A stretch of DNA of 64,000 bases, from assembly GCF_039522365.1 (NCBI RefSeq), contig NZ_BAAADJ010000064.1, forward strand, positions 265,882 to 329,881. The letters are read 5' to 3'. The notes under the pieces are model-generated. The model did not search any database, was not told where the DNA came from, and saw only the letters and a list, made by a program, of their open reading frames with translations. This DNA is from Bacillus carboniphilus (lineage in GTDB: Bacteria; Bacillota; Bacilli; Bacillales; JC228). Shown one piece after another: positions 9,075 through 18,356 of this stretch; the stretch's first letter is position 1, and every line of letters starts with the position of its first letter. The position numbers were made by a program, and so were the translations under genes.

Positions 9075-9172
9075 CTGAATTCTCCTTTCTAGCGATTTTT
9101 ACATTTTTGGTTCATTATATGTAGCTAATACTTGTTTTGGTTCAACGGAATTACGAAGTATGTCTATTAAAC

Positions 9173-9193
9173 CGAACGTATTTTCGCTATAAT
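9173..9193 (+). promoter_or_regulatory. Candidate LexA box beside the mrfA -10
   Basis: CGAACGTATTTTCG (9173-9186) fits the Bacillus LexA consensus CGAACRNRYGTTYG at every position but one (T for the central G). It abuts TATAAT at 9188-9193. The -35 region is poor. Placement between -35 and -10 is where a LexA repressor would act. Binding is inference. Confidence 0.5.
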
Positions 9194-9216
9194 AGAGCTA
9201 AGAGGAGTGAACGAAT

Positions 9217-11475
9217 ATGTTTGGTAAGCGTTCGATAGATGATGCTATAAAATATATAAAAAATAATGAACAAATATCGGAAAATATTGTGCATTGGGAA
9301 AAGATTGAGGCCAAAAGTGCAACATACGTAGAAATGCCAGAGGATCTCTCGGAACCGTTAAGAATAGCGTTACAAAAAAGAGGAATTGAGAAATTATATT
9401 CACATCAGGGTGAAGCATTGCAGCTTGCAAGACAGAAGAAAAGCTTTGTAGCTATCACTCCGACAGCATCTGGAAAAACATTGTGTTATAACCTACCTGT
9501 AATTGAATCCATCCTTCAAAACCAAGAAACAAGAGCATTGTACCTTTTTCCAACAAAAGCACTTGCCCAGGATCAGAAAAACGAATTGCATGAGTTAACA
9601 GAGGGAGAAGGACTTCACATTAATTCGTATACCTATGATGGTGATACGTCTCCTAGCATAAGGCAAAAAATAAGAAAAGCTGGTCATATTGTTATGACCA
9701 ACCCTGATATGCTGCATTCTGGAATATTACCACACCATACAAAGTGGGTGTCCTTGTTTGAGAACCTTCAATATGTAGTCATTGATGAACTTCATACATA
9801 TAGAGGCGTATTTGGTAGTCATGTAGCAAATGTCATTCGGAGACTAAAAAGGATCTGTAACTATTACGGTTCTAATCCAGTTTTTATTTGTACTTCTGCA
9901 ACGATTGAGAACCCATTGGAGCTTGCTACAGCACTTACAGAAGAGGATATAACACTCGTTCACCGTAATGGTGCTCCAAGCGGGGAGAAGAACTTTATCT
10001 TCTATAATCCCCCGATTGTCCATAAAGCATTAAATGTAAGAAGAAGTGCAACATTAGAGGTAAGAAAGCTAGCTAGTCAATTATTAAAAGAAAAAATTCA
10101 AACCATCGTATTTGCTCGCAGTCGGGTGCGAGTCGAAATTTTACTAACTTACTTAAAAGAATTAGTAAAAAACCAACTAGGCAGTAAGTCTATCAGAGCA
10201 TATCGCGGTGGATATTTGCCAAAAGAGAGAAGAGAGATTGAAAAAGGTTTAAGAGACGGTTCAATTTATGGGGTAGTAAGTACAAATGCACTTGAATTAG
10301 GTGTGGATATAGGACAGCTTCAGGCCTGTATTATGACTGGATACCCTGGTACAGTAGCTAGTGCTTGGCAACAAGCGGGACGAGCTGGGAGAAGGCAGGG
10401 AAAAGCATTGGTTATTTATGTAGCAGAAAATAATCCATTAGACCAATATATCGTCCAGCACCCAAACTACTTCTTTAACAAAAATCCAGAAAAGGCTTTA
10501 ATAAACCCAAATAACCTAGTCATTCTCGTCGATCATATTAAATGTGCAGCGTATGAACTTCCTTTTCAAAAAGGTGATCAATTCGGAAACTTTGAAGTCG
10601 AAGAAATTCTAGAGTATCTAACTGAAGAAAGAATTCTTCATGAAAATAGCGGAAAGTGGTACTGGATGAGCGATTCGTTCCCAGCCCATAATATAAGCTT
10701 ACGATCAGCATCACAAGAAAATGTAGTCATTATTGACCAAACAAACTCACCGAATCACCGTGTAATTGGAGAAATGGACAGATTCAGTGCTATGACACTA
10801 TTACATGATGAAGCTATTTATTTACACCAAGGAACTCAGTTTCAGGTTGAATATTTAGATTGGGAAGAAAAAAAGGCTTTTGTGCGAGAAGTAAATGTTG
10901 ATTATTTTACAGATGCAAACTTGGCTGTACAATTAAAAGTGTTAGAAATCGATAAGAAAAGTGATAACGAGTGGGTAGAAAAGGGATTTGGTGATGTAAC
11001 CATCCAAGCTATGGCTACAATTTTTAAGAAGATCAAATTCGAAACACATGAAAATATTGGATCTGGCCCTATTCATCTACCCGAAGAAGAACTGCATACG
11101 AACGCTGCGTGGATTTCGTTATTAGAAGAATTTGGAGAAAAGGAAGAAATGGAACAAGGGTTAATGGGAGCCGCCCACGCGTTATCGCATATTATACCAT
11201 TGTTCGTTATGTGTGATCGAAATGATATCGTCGTTACACCTCAGGTCAAAGCATCCCATAACGAGAAACCAACTTTATTCTTTTATGACCGGTATCCGGG
11301 CGGTATTGGTTTGAGTGAAAAAGTATATGAGAATATAGAAGAAATCATATCAGAAACCAAGCAAATGATTTCATCATGTCCATGTAACAGTGGTTGTCCA
11401 ACTTGTATTGGTATGGACACAGAGAACGAACGTGCCAAAAAGAAAACCCTTGAACTGCTTGACTTGGTTTGTTAA
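9217..11475 (+). CDS. mrfA: DNA repair helicase MrfA (YprA)
   Basis: MrfA is an SF2 DEAD/DEAH-box 3'-5' helicase of the UvrABC-independent mitomycin C repair pathway, acting with the nuclease MrfB. The 752-residue protein has Walker A TPTASGKT (about 80-87), the DELH box in VIDELHTYRG, helicase motif VI GRAGRR, and a C-terminal DUF1998-type region ending in a four-cysteine zinc site (Cys721, 723, 727, 730). Motifs are complete. It is followed directly by mrfB. The start ATG has AAGAGGAG in front. Confidence 0.95.
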   Translation: MFGKRSIDDAIKYIKNNEQISENIVHWEKIEAKSATYVEMPEDLSEPLRIALQKRGIEKLYSHQGEALQLARQKKSFVAITPTASGKTLCYNLPVIESILQNQETRALYLFPTKALAQDQKNELHELTEGEGLHINSYTYDGDTSPSIRQKIRKAGHIVMTNPDMLHSGILPHHTKWVSLFENLQYVVIDELHTYRGVFGSHVANVIRRLKRICNYYGSNPVFICTSATIENPLELATALTEEDITLVHRNGAPSGEKNFIFYNPPIVHKALNVRRSATLEVRKLASQLLKEKIQTIVFARSRVRVEILLTYLKELVKNQLGSKSIRAYRGGYLPKERREIEKGLRDGSIYGVVSTNALELGVDIGQLQACIMTGYPGTVASAWQQAGRAGRRQGKALVIYVAENNPLDQYIVQHPNYFFNKNPEKALINPNNLVILVDHIKCAAYELPFQKGDQFGNFEVEEILEYLTEERILHENSGKWYWMSDSFPAHNISLRSASQENVVIIDQTNSPNHRVIGEMDRFSAMTLLHDEAIYLHQGTQFQVEYLDWEEKKAFVREVNVDYFTDANLAVQLKVLEIDKKSDNEWVEKGFGDVTIQAMATIFKKIKFETHENIGSGPIHLPEEELHTNAAWISLLEEFGEKEEMEQGLMGAAHALSHIIPLFVMCDRNDIVVTPQVKASHNEKPTLFFYDRYPGGIGLSEKVYENIEEIISETKQMISSCPCNSGCPTCIGMDTENERAKKKTLELLDLVC

Positions 11476-11493
11476 ATGGAAGGAGAGATGAAG

Positions 11494-12738
11494 ATGTCAC
11501 TTAAAGGAAAACTACAAAGAATGAAAAACCACTTATCTACTAATGCTGAAACCGAACAAAAAAAATCTTCATCTCCCACTTTTACGGTTACGAATAAACA
11601 GACTTGGGAAGAAAACGGCTATCAACTTTACGAATCATCCGAAGGCTATTGTTTTATAAAAAAACAAGTATACCCTCTAGATTACAAACTCGGTAAGTAC
11701 ACGGTTCATGATTTTATAAATGCTGTACAATTATGGCAATCTTATCATCATAAACACCCACTTTCTGCAAAAGGATATCAAGACAGTGATTTATTCTTTT
11801 TTGATACAGAGTCAACAGGTCTAGGTCACGGTGTAGGAAATCATCTTTTTATCTTAGGGCATGCAAGAATGATCAACAATGAATTAGTGTTAACACAGCA
11901 TATACTACCTGAACCAGGGTTTGAAGTCCCTTTATATGAAAGTTTTTTAAAGGAATGCAATGTTCAGGCTCTTGTTACTTATAATGGAAAGGCATTTGAT
12001 TGGCCGCTCGTGGAAACAAAGCACGCACTTATTCGAAATGAAGTCCCTAAGCTGCCTTCGTTCGGACACTTTGACTTATTTCATGCTTGCAAGCGGCTTT
12101 TCAAACATGAACTTCCTTCTATGAAGCTAGCAATCATCGAGAAAGACGTACTGGACATCACCAGAGGAGAGGATGTGCCGGGGTATCTTTCAGGTATGAT
12201 TTATCAGGACTTTCTACAGCGAAAAGACCCTGAGGGCATGTTTGCACTCGCTTTGCATAATGAAAGAGATATTTTATCTTTAGTAGCGCTGTACACCCAC
12301 CTTTCTTTTCTAGTTCATAAAAACGTAAAAGCAACAGCTAGTATTGGATTCGAAATTGGTAGGTGGGAGGCCTATGAAGGGAATAGAGAGCAAGCGATTC
12401 TTCAATTTGAACAATTAGCCCAAGTCGATGATCAGTGGAGTGCACAAGTTAAATATGAGCTTGCTTGTCAGTATAAAAAAGACCACGACTGGGAAAAAGC
12501 TGTTGCCCTTTGGATGGTACTTGCTGAACGTGGAGATAAGAAAATTAAGGTTAATGTCTGTATTGAATTAGCCAAGTATTTAGAGCATAAAGATAAAAAG
12601 TTTGAGGAGGCACTCATTTTTACCAATCGGGCTTTAGACGAGTTAGCTAAGTGGGAAGCTATTCAAATAAAGAAAAGGGATCGACTTTTACAAGAGTTGA
12701 TGAAAAGGAAGATTAGGTTGTTAAAAAAGCTGTCATAA
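11494..12738 (+). CDS. mrfB: DNA repair exonuclease MrfB (YprB)
   Basis: MrfB is a metal-dependent RNase H-fold exonuclease that works with MrfA. The N-terminal half carries the catalytic core: FFDTESTGLGHG (DEDD-type first acidic pair), TYNGKAFDWPL, and HNERDILSLV for the last motif. The C-terminal third (about 300-400) has helical TPR-like repeats. An earlier ATG at 11476 overlaps the ribosome binding site GGAAGGAG; the ATG at 11494 has correct spacing and gives MSLKGKLQRMKNHL, so it was preferred (414 residues). Confidence 0.92.
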   Translation: MSLKGKLQRMKNHLSTNAETEQKKSSSPTFTVTNKQTWEENGYQLYESSEGYCFIKKQVYPLDYKLGKYTVHDFINAVQLWQSYHHKHPLSAKGYQDSDLFFFDTESTGLGHGVGNHLFILGHARMINNELVLTQHILPEPGFEVPLYESFLKECNVQALVTYNGKAFDWPLVETKHALIRNEVPKLPSFGHFDLFHACKRLFKHELPSMKLAIIEKDVLDITRGEDVPGYLSGMIYQDFLQRKDPEGMFALALHNERDILSLVALYTHLSFLVHKNVKATASIGFEIGRWEAYEGNREQAILQFEQLAQVDDQWSAQVKYELACQYKKDHDWEKAVALWMVLAERGDKKIKVNVCIELAKYLEHKDKKFEEALIFTNRALDELAKWEAIQIKKRDRLLQELMKRKIRLLKKLS

Positions 12739-12827
12739 AATAAATGGAAAAAACAAGAAATTGTCAGAACCGTAACTTGTTTGTAAAATATAAACTGAAA
12801 CTAATTTACAACAAGGACTGACATCAT

Positions 12828-12923
12828 ATGAAACGAGCTATTCTATTCTTATTTTTTGTTGTTTTATTCTTAACATTCTTTCTTTTTACTACATTCAAGG
12901 ATTCCTTTCACTCAGCTTTATAG
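12828..12923 (+). CDS. Putative 31-residue single-pass membrane peptide
   Basis: The ORF encodes MKRAILFLFFVVLFLTFFLF followed by a short polar tail (TTFKDSFHSAL). It is two basic residues, one hydrophobic helix of about 20 residues, and a short exposed end. AAGGA lies ten bases upstream of the ATG. It sits alone between mrfB and cotD. I recognise no family. The organised topology and ribosome binding site support a real gene, but it is too short to be sure. Confidence 0.45.
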   Translation: MKRAILFLFFVVLFLTFFLFTTFKDSFHSAL

Positions 12924-12986
12924 GCAAGTATCACATAGATACAGGGTATATGAGTAATAATCCTAAAAATAGGTGTTTGTATTAGT

Positions 12987-13014
12987 ACATGTTCCCCCTT
13001 TTTTTCATAGGCTG
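12987..13014 (+). promoter_or_regulatory. Candidate SigK promoter of cotD
   Basis: AC at 12987-12988 and CATAGGCTG at 13006-13014 are separated by 17 bases, close to the late mother-cell consensus AC-N17-CATANNNTA. The B. subtilis cotD gene is known to be SigK-dependent. The match is short, so the call is tentative. Confidence 0.42.
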
Positions 13015-13046
13015 ATACTGTAAACACAAAAGAAAGGAGAATGTCC

Positions 13047-13352
13047 ATGCATTGCAGACCACCACAAGTATTACCTGCAGTTGTGCATCCTACTAAACAA
13101 TGTGTTCAAAACACCTATAATACTACTGTTGTACCACATATCCATCCTACGCATAATACACTAGTGAATAATCAAATGTATCAGCACAAACACTACTTCC
13201 CACAAACTCAATCAGTAGTAAGTAATGTTCAACACCAACACTTTAATTGTGGCCCTGGCCCAGGTCCAGGAGTTGGAGGAGCACCAGGAATGGGTCCAGG
13301 AATGGGAATGGGACCAGGAATGGGACCAGGTACAACTGGGTTCGGAAGATAA
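13047..13352 (+). CDS. cotD: Spore coat protein CotD
   Basis: CotD is an inner spore coat structural protein. The 101-residue product begins MHCRPPQVLPAVVHPTK and has the conserved VVPHIHPTHNT and HKHYFPQT blocks seen in B. subtilis CotD. The C-terminus departs from it with a Gly-Pro-Met repeat (GMGPGMGMGPGMGPG). A start six bases upstream would sit on top of AAAGGAGA, so the ATG at 13047 is preferred. A terminator follows at once, making it monocistronic. Confidence 0.9.
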   Translation: MHCRPPQVLPAVVHPTKQCVQNTYNTTVVPHIHPTHNTLVNNQMYQHKHYFPQTQSVVSNVQHQHFNCGPGPGPGVGGAPGMGPGMGMGPGMGPGTTGFGR

Positions 13353-13359
13353 TTCTTTA

Positions 13360-13390
13360 GAAAGCAAGGGAGCGATTTTCCTTGCTTTTT
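13360..13390 (+). terminator. cotD terminator
   Basis: The stem AAGCAAGG / CCTTGCTT has a ten-base loop followed by TTTT, just downstream of the cotD stop. Confidence 0.82.
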
Positions 13391-13477
13391 GCTTATTTAT
13401 TGAAAAATGTAGATTTCGACCTGTATTAATTTAGCAAAACAGTTATAATAGTGCTAACGCTATAAGGATGTTTGAAA

Positions 13478-14029
13478 ATGACAAAAGTATTTTATTGCAC
13501 TGGATATAAGGGTTTTGAACTCGGAATTTTCAAAAGAGACCATGAAGCAGTCCGATATATAAAAAAAGCATTAGAGAAAGAATTCCGACTTCTAATGGAT
13601 GAAGGATTAGAATGGCTCCTAACGTCAGCTCAATTGGGAGTGGACTTATGGGCATTAGAAGTGGGGATAGAACTTAGAGAGGAATTTCCTTCATTAAAAA
13701 TTGGAGCAATTGAACCCTTTCAAGGTCAGAGTGAGAAATGGAATGAAGAAAATCAAGCATGGTACAACGAAATCATTCTTAACGTAGACTATACAAATTC
13801 ATTGTATCACCAACCGTATAAAGGTCCATATATGTTCAGACAGCATCAAGAATTTATTCTACATAAGACTGACGGTGTAATTATTTTATATGATCCCGAA
13901 AGAGAAGGGTCACCAAAATACTTCTATGAAGCAGCTAATGCATATAGAAATAAAGCTCCATATGAAGTAAGGTCCATTACGTTTTACGATCTACAACAAG
14001 TGGTAGAAAACGAACACGACCACTTTTAG
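13478..14029 (+). CDS. ypsA: YpsA, SLOG-fold protein (DUF1273)
   Basis: YpsA is a SLOG-superfamily (Rossmann-like) cytoplasmic protein linked to cell division in Firmicutes. The 183-residue product shows TGYKGFELGIFKRD near the N-terminus, the ligand-site stretch TSAQLGVDLWALE, and YDPEREGSPKYF toward the C-terminus. A TTG six bases upstream is in frame, but the ATG at 13478 has AAGGA at better spacing. TATAAT lies at 13444-13449. It sits next to gpsB, a conserved and functionally suggestive pairing. Confidence 0.92.
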   Translation: MTKVFYCTGYKGFELGIFKRDHEAVRYIKKALEKEFRLLMDEGLEWLLTSAQLGVDLWALEVGIELREEFPSLKIGAIEPFQGQSEKWNEENQAWYNEIILNVDYTNSLYHQPYKGPYMFRQHQEFILHKTDGVIILYDPEREGSPKYFYEAANAYRNKAPYEVRSITFYDLQQVVENEHDHF

Positions 14030-14164
14030 GAGGGCAATATCTCTTTTTTAAAAACGGATCGATTTCAAACGTAATTTATTTTACGTAAAGCAAATATAGG
14101 ATTAGAAATTGACAAAATAATGGTTTTTTGAAAGAATATTGAATGAAATGAAGAGGTGACGGAA

Positions 14165-14470
14165 ATGTTATCAGATAAAATTAGACTGTCGGCCAAAGAA
14201 ATTCTAGAGAAAGAATTTAAAACTGGAGTTAGAGGCTACAAGCAGGAAGACGTAGATAAATTTTTAGACATGATTATCAAGGACTATGAAACGTTCTATC
14301 AAGAAATAGAAGAGTTACAACAAGAAAATTTGAAATTGAAGAAGCAACTTGATGATTCTTCAAAAAGGCCGCAATCTACATCTCAACAAGCTGGTACAAC
14401 CAATTTTGATATTCTTAAGAGGTTGTCTAACTTAGAAAAGCATGTTTTTGGAAGTAAATTATACGATTGA
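14165..14470 (+). CDS. gpsB: Cell division protein GpsB
   Basis: GpsB is a DivIVA-like cytoplasmic adaptor that moves PBP1 between the septum and side wall. The 101-residue product is nearly identical to the B. subtilis protein in two blocks: the membrane-binding N-terminal domain ([19 protein letters not shown], then a coiled coil to about residue 65) and the trimerising C-terminus ([20 protein letters not shown]). The ATG at 14165 has GAGGTGACGGAA before it; an upstream in-frame GTG overlaps that site. PonA, its usual client, is also in this window. Confidence 0.97.
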   Translation: MLSDKIRLSAKEILEKEFKTGVRGYKQEDVDKFLDMIIKDYETFYQEIEELQQENLKLKKQLDDSSKRPQSTSQQAGTTNFDILKRLSNLEKHVFGSKLYD

Positions 14471-14501
14471 TATCTTTGGTAATTCAGTTAAAAATTGCAT
14501 G

Positions 14502-14530
14502 TTGAAATGTGTGGAAGAAACTTATATAAT
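14502..14530 (+). promoter_or_regulatory. SigA promoter of rnpB
   Basis: TTGAAA (14502-14507) and TATAAT (14525-14530) are 17 bases apart, and the RNase P RNA begins about 11 bases after the -10. This is one of the clearest vegetative promoters in the window. Confidence 0.88.
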
Positions 14531-14540
14531 GAATATCCGG

Positions 14541-14950
14541 CGTTAACAACGTTCGGGTAATCGCTGTGTCAGGTTGCTGATGCAGAGGAAAGTCCATGCT
14601 CGCACGGGCTGAGATGCGCGTAGTGTTCGTGCCTGACCAATTCATAAGTCAGGGCAGTCTGAGCTAAGGCTCGGCTGACGGCTGGGAGGACACCTAAGTC
14701 CTTTGGATATGGTGTTAGTACCTATAAAAGTGCCACAGTGACGAAGTCTTGCGAGAAATCGCAAGAGTGGAACGAGGTAAACCCCACGAGCGAGAAACCC
14801 AAATTTTGGTAGGGGCATCTTCTCATCCGGAAATGAACGGAGAGAAGGACAGCTAACTAGCTGTAGATAGATGATTACCACCGGAGTACGAGGCATGCGC
14901 CGCTTGTAGTACGATGGTACAGAACATGGCTTATAGAACGTTGTTAACGA
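14541..14950 (+). ncRNA. rnpB: RNase P RNA, Bacillus class B
   Basis: This is the catalytic RNA that removes tRNA 5' leaders. It opens with CGTTAACAACGTTCGGGTAA and the universal GAGGAAAGTCCATGCTCGCA block. It contains AAAGTGCCACAGTGACGAAG, GAGCGAGAAACCCAAATTTT, and ends with GATAGATGATTACC and ACATGGCTTATAGAACG. Helix P1 forms a perfect 14-base-pair pairing between 14541-14554 and 14936-14949. Layout and sequence match the B-type RNA. It sits between gpsB and ypsC, as in B. subtilis. Confidence 0.97.
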
Positions 14951-14952
14951 AC

Positions 14953-14984
14953 GACTCTCCAATTAGGGGAGTTTTTCTTTTTTT
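14953..14984 (+). terminator. rnpB terminator
   Basis: The stem ACTCTCC / GGGGAGT (one wobble pair) with a five-base loop is followed by TTTTTCTTTTTTT, directly after RNase P RNA helix P1. Confidence 0.88.
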
Positions 14985-15066
14985 ATAAGGAATGTTAAAA
15001 TAGATGAGCGCTTGAAGGCTGTATCTAAATGAGTATACATATAAAGTAAACCCGTGGGGTGAAGGA

Positions 15067-16209
15067 ATGACAACCTATAATTTAATCGCAACCGCCGCAA
15101 TGGGACTAGAGTCCATTGTTGCGGATGAAGTTAGGAAACTAGGATATGAATGCACTGTAGATAACGGAAAAATCCTCTTTAAAGGCGACGAAACGGCCAT
15201 TGCTAGGTGTAATATGTGGCTTCGGACCGCAGATCGGATTAAAATCCAAGTTGGTGAGTTTAAGGCTAAAACATTTGATGAATTATTTGAGAAAACAAAA
15301 GCTCTTCCATGGGAACAATTTGTTGCAAGAGACAATGAATTTCCTGTCTCAGGTAAATCGATAAAATCAACGCTCTATAGTGTTCCCGATTGTCAGGCCA
15401 TTGTAAAAAAGGCCATTGTGGACAGGCTGAAAAGTAAATACCGTGATGTACAATGGTTCGAGGAAACTGGGGCTCTTGTTCCAATTGAAGTGGCCATTCG
15501 AAAAGATATTGCTACATTGACCATCGATACAACTGGTGCTGGCCTACATAAGCGCGGTTATCGAATTCAGCAAGGTTCAGCGCCTCTAAAAGAAACATTG
15601 GCTGCAGCCCTCATTCAATTAACTAACTGGACACCAGACCGTCCGTTTGTTGATTTGTTCTGTGGATCTGGAACGATCCCAATCGAAGCCGCTCTAATTG
15701 GACAGAATATTGCACCTGGTTTTAATCGTGAATTCATATCTGAAGAATGGAACTCGATGTCATCTGATGTATGGGACCGCACTCGAGAAGAGGCCGAGGA
15801 TTTGGCGGACTATGACCAACCGTTAGAAATCCATGGAAGTGATATTCAACATCCTGCTGTAGAAATGGCCATTGCTAATTCCCAAGAAGCTGGTTTAGCA
15901 GGTATTATCGATTTTAAACAGATGCAAGCTAGTGATTTTACCACAAATGAATCATATGGGGTGATTGTTAGTAATCCTCCGTATGGTGAGCGTATTAGTG
16001 ATCGCCCAGGAGTCGAACAGCTATATAGTAAGCTTGGGCAAACACTGAAAGACCTGGATACGTGGTCTATGTACTTTATTACATCCCATGAGGGTTTCGA
16101 GCAACATTTTGGGAAGAAGGCAACGAAGAAAAGAAAGCTGTTTAATGGTTTTATACGAACCGATTATTATCAATATTGGGGAAAAAGACCTCCTAGAAAT
16201 AAAGAGTAG
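15067..16209 (+). CDS. ypsC: THUMP-domain RNA methyltransferase (RlmL/YpsC family)
   Basis: This is a predicted SAM-dependent N2-guanine methyltransferase of rRNA. The 380-residue protein has an N-terminal ferredoxin-like/THUMP region (about 1-160) and a Rossmann methyltransferase domain with FVDLFCGSGTIPIEAALIG (SAM binding) and the catalytic NPPY motif in VIVSNPPYGERI. By family, the closest characterised relative is RlmL (23S G2445). The fused second methyltransferase of E. coli RlmKL is absent. GGGGTGAAGG precedes the ATG. Confidence 0.92.
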   Translation: MTTYNLIATAAMGLESIVADEVRKLGYECTVDNGKILFKGDETAIARCNMWLRTADRIKIQVGEFKAKTFDELFEKTKALPWEQFVARDNEFPVSGKSIKSTLYSVPDCQAIVKKAIVDRLKSKYRDVQWFEETGALVPIEVAIRKDIATLTIDTTGAGLHKRGYRIQQGSAPLKETLAAALIQLTNWTPDRPFVDLFCGSGTIPIEAALIGQNIAPGFNREFISEEWNSMSSDVWDRTREEAEDLADYDQPLEIHGSDIQHPAVEMAIANSQEAGLAGIIDFKQMQASDFTTNESYGVIVSNPPYGERISDRPGVEQLYSKLGQTLKDLDTWSMYFITSHEGFEQHFGKKATKKRKLFNGFIRTDYYQYWGKRPPRNKE

Positions 16210-16215
16210 AAAGGG

Positions 16216-16256
16216 ACTGTCTGTAGGCTTAATAGAGCTTGCGGGCAGTTTTTTTC
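16216..16256 (+). terminator. ypsC terminator
   Basis: ACTGTCTGTAGGCT pairs with AGCTTGCGGGCAGT with several G-T pairs, then seven T. Confidence 0.72.
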
Positions 16257-16464
16257 TATGGAGAGGGAACATTACCTTAACTAAGCTGAACAATACCGTA
16301 TGGAAGTGAATACTACCGTAGTGTGCTAATGAATAACATATAATACGACATCAACTCCAACTTTCCATCCAGCATTATCCTAGTATAAAATGTCATCAAT
16401 TGTCATAAACTAATTCAGTACCAGTATGTTTAATTAAGAAAAAACAATAAAGAGGTGAGGTTAA

Positions 16465-16653
16465 GTGTCTCTAACACCGTCTGATTTCGAACGAATATCA
16501 AAAGCTCTGTCGCAAACACAGACGATGATGCAATCATCATTAAATGAAGAATGCAAAGGTCTTCAATGTTTAATAGAAGCTGAGGAAGAACTGAAGCAAG
16601 CATTTACATATTGCTTGTCTCAAAACCCTCCATCGATGCGCTATCCGTTATAA
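16465..16653 (+). CDS. Small hypothetical protein, 62 residues
   Basis: The product starts with GTG (MSLTPSDFERISKALSQTQ) and has two predicted helices plus two cysteines close together in EECKGLQCLIE and a third near the end. GAGGTGAGG lies seven to ten bases upstream, and a terminator overlaps its 3' end, so it looks like a complete one-gene unit. No family recognised. Confidence 0.6.
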   Translation: MSLTPSDFERISKALSQTQTMMQSSLNEECKGLQCLIEAEEELKQAFTYCLSQNPPSMRYPL

Positions 16654-16673
16654 TCAGGATTGCGCTTTTTTTT
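16638..16673 (+). terminator. Terminator overlapping the 62-residue ORF stop
   Basis: GCGC-TATCC and GGATT-GCGC form the stem, the TAA stop lies in the loop, and eight T follow. Confidence 0.7.
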
Positions 16674-16765
16674 ATCTAAAAATTTCGGTTTCCGTAGCTA
16701 TTCTCTCTTTCATGGACATGTTAAAATAGTCATGAGTAAATTTTAAATAGGGGGAATCATGGCAC

Positions 16766-18286
16766 ATGTCTGAAAAATGGGTAACATTAGAAAAAGAATT
16801 TCTTCAATACATAAAACAGATTGCAGCTTACAATGAAGCAATTGGTCTTATTTACTGGGATATGAGAACCGGAGCACCTAAAAAAGGAATTGACCAACGT
16901 GCTGAAGTTGTTGGGATGCTTTCTAGTAATGTTTATGACTTATCTACTTCTGAAAAAATGGCAGCATACATAGCAGAACTATCTTCTCCAGAGGCTAAAG
17001 CACATTTGTCAGCCATTACGGTTAAGGCATTAGAAGAATGTAAAAAAGAATACGAAATGAACAAAAAAATTCCTAAAGAAGAATACGAAGAATTTGTTGT
17101 CTTACAGTCTAAATCTGAATCTGTTTGGGAAGAAGCAAAGTCCAAATCTGACTTCTCCATTTTCCAACCGTATTTAGAAAAGTTAGTAGAAACAACTAGA
17201 AGATTCGTACAATACTGGGGTTATGAGGGCAATCCTTACAACCGTCTCCTTGACTTATATGAACCAGGGGTTACAGTTGAGGTTTTAGATCGTGTATTTG
17301 GTCAATTGAGAAAAGATCTAGTGGCACTTGCTCAAGAGGTTCAATCATCTTCTTCTAAACCAGACACATCGAAATTGTTTTTCCCATTTTCAAAAGAAAA
17401 GCAAAAAGAATTTAGCTTAGAAGTATTAAAGGGGCTTGGCTATGACTTTGAAGCTGGCCGGCTTGATGAGACAGTTCACCCCTTCGCTACAGGATTAAAT
17501 AAAGGGGATGTACGAATCACTACCAATTATAATGAAAAAGATTTTAGAACGGCTATTTTTGGTACCATCCATGAGTGCGGACATGCACTTTACGAGCAAA
17601 ATATTTCAAGTGATCTTGCATGGACTCCACTTGCAGGTGGAACTTCTATGGGAATTCACGAGTCACAATCTTTATTCTTTGAAAACTTTGTTGGGCGTAG
17701 CTTCGGTTTCTGGAAAAAGAACTATGAACTATTAAAATCATATGCGAATGGTAGTCTAGATGATCTTTCTTTAGAAGACTTCTATCGTGCAATCAATGAA
17801 TCCAAGCCTTCTCTTATTCGTATTGAGGCGGATGAACTAACTTATCCACTACACATTATGGTTCGATATGAAATTGAAAAAGGGTTAATCAATGGGGAAA
17901 TTGCAGTGAAGGACCTACCTGAGGTTTGGAATGCTAAATACGAAGAATACATCGGAGTGGTTCCAAATAACGATGCTGAAGGAGTACTTCAAGATGTACA
18001 CTGGTCTGGAGGAAGCTTTGGTTATTTCCCTTCGTATGCACTGGGTTACATGTATGCTGCACAAATTAAAAATAGCATGTTAAAGGAACTTCCAAACTAC
18101 GATGAATTACTTGAAGAAGGTAACTTACAACCAATTAAAGATTGGTTAACAGAAAATATTCACCAGTACGGAAGAATGAAGAAACCTCTTGAAATTTTAA
18201 AAGATGTAACAAATGAAGAGTTAAATGCCCAGTATCTTGTTGAGTATTTGAAAGATAAATATTCGAAAGTATATCAACTAGTCTAA
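16766..18286 (+). CDS. ypwA: M32 family carboxypeptidase (YpwA)
   Basis: This is a zinc metallocarboxypeptidase that trims peptides from the C-terminus in the cytoplasm (carboxypeptidase Taq family). The 506-residue length is typical. The HEXXH motif is in TIHECGHALYE (about 267-277), with the downstream glutamate in GIHESQSLFFEN, and the family signatures GDVRITTNY, VRYEIEKGLI and HWSGGSFGYFPSYALG are all present. No signal peptide. The AGGGGG site is 13 bases before the ATG, slightly far. Confidence 0.95.
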   Translation: MSEKWVTLEKEFLQYIKQIAAYNEAIGLIYWDMRTGAPKKGIDQRAEVVGMLSSNVYDLSTSEKMAAYIAELSSPEAKAHLSAITVKALEECKKEYEMNKKIPKEEYEEFVVLQSKSESVWEEAKSKSDFSIFQPYLEKLVETTRRFVQYWGYEGNPYNRLLDLYEPGVTVEVLDRVFGQLRKDLVALAQEVQSSSSKPDTSKLFFPFSKEKQKEFSLEVLKGLGYDFEAGRLDETVHPFATGLNKGDVRITTNYNEKDFRTAIFGTIHECGHALYEQNISSDLAWTPLAGGTSMGIHESQSLFFENFVGRSFGFWKKNYELLKSYANGSLDDLSLEDFYRAINESKPSLIRIEADELTYPLHIMVRYEIEKGLINGEIAVKDLPEVWNAKYEEYIGVVPNNDAEGVLQDVHWSGGSFGYFPSYALGYMYAAQIKNSMLKELPNYDELLEEGNLQPIKDWLTENIHQYGRMKKPLEILKDVTNEELNAQYLVEYLKDKYSKVYQLV

Positions 18287-18356
18287 CCCTATTGCCGGTC
18301 ACAGACATGCTCTCGATTCATATAATGTGTTTATACAAAAAAGAGGATGAGAGTGC

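Noticed and set aside
14642..14962. 106-codon minus-strand ORF across the RNase P RNA
   Set aside because: It lies wholly on the antisense of rnpB, whose RNA structure explains the conservation; no ribosome binding site.
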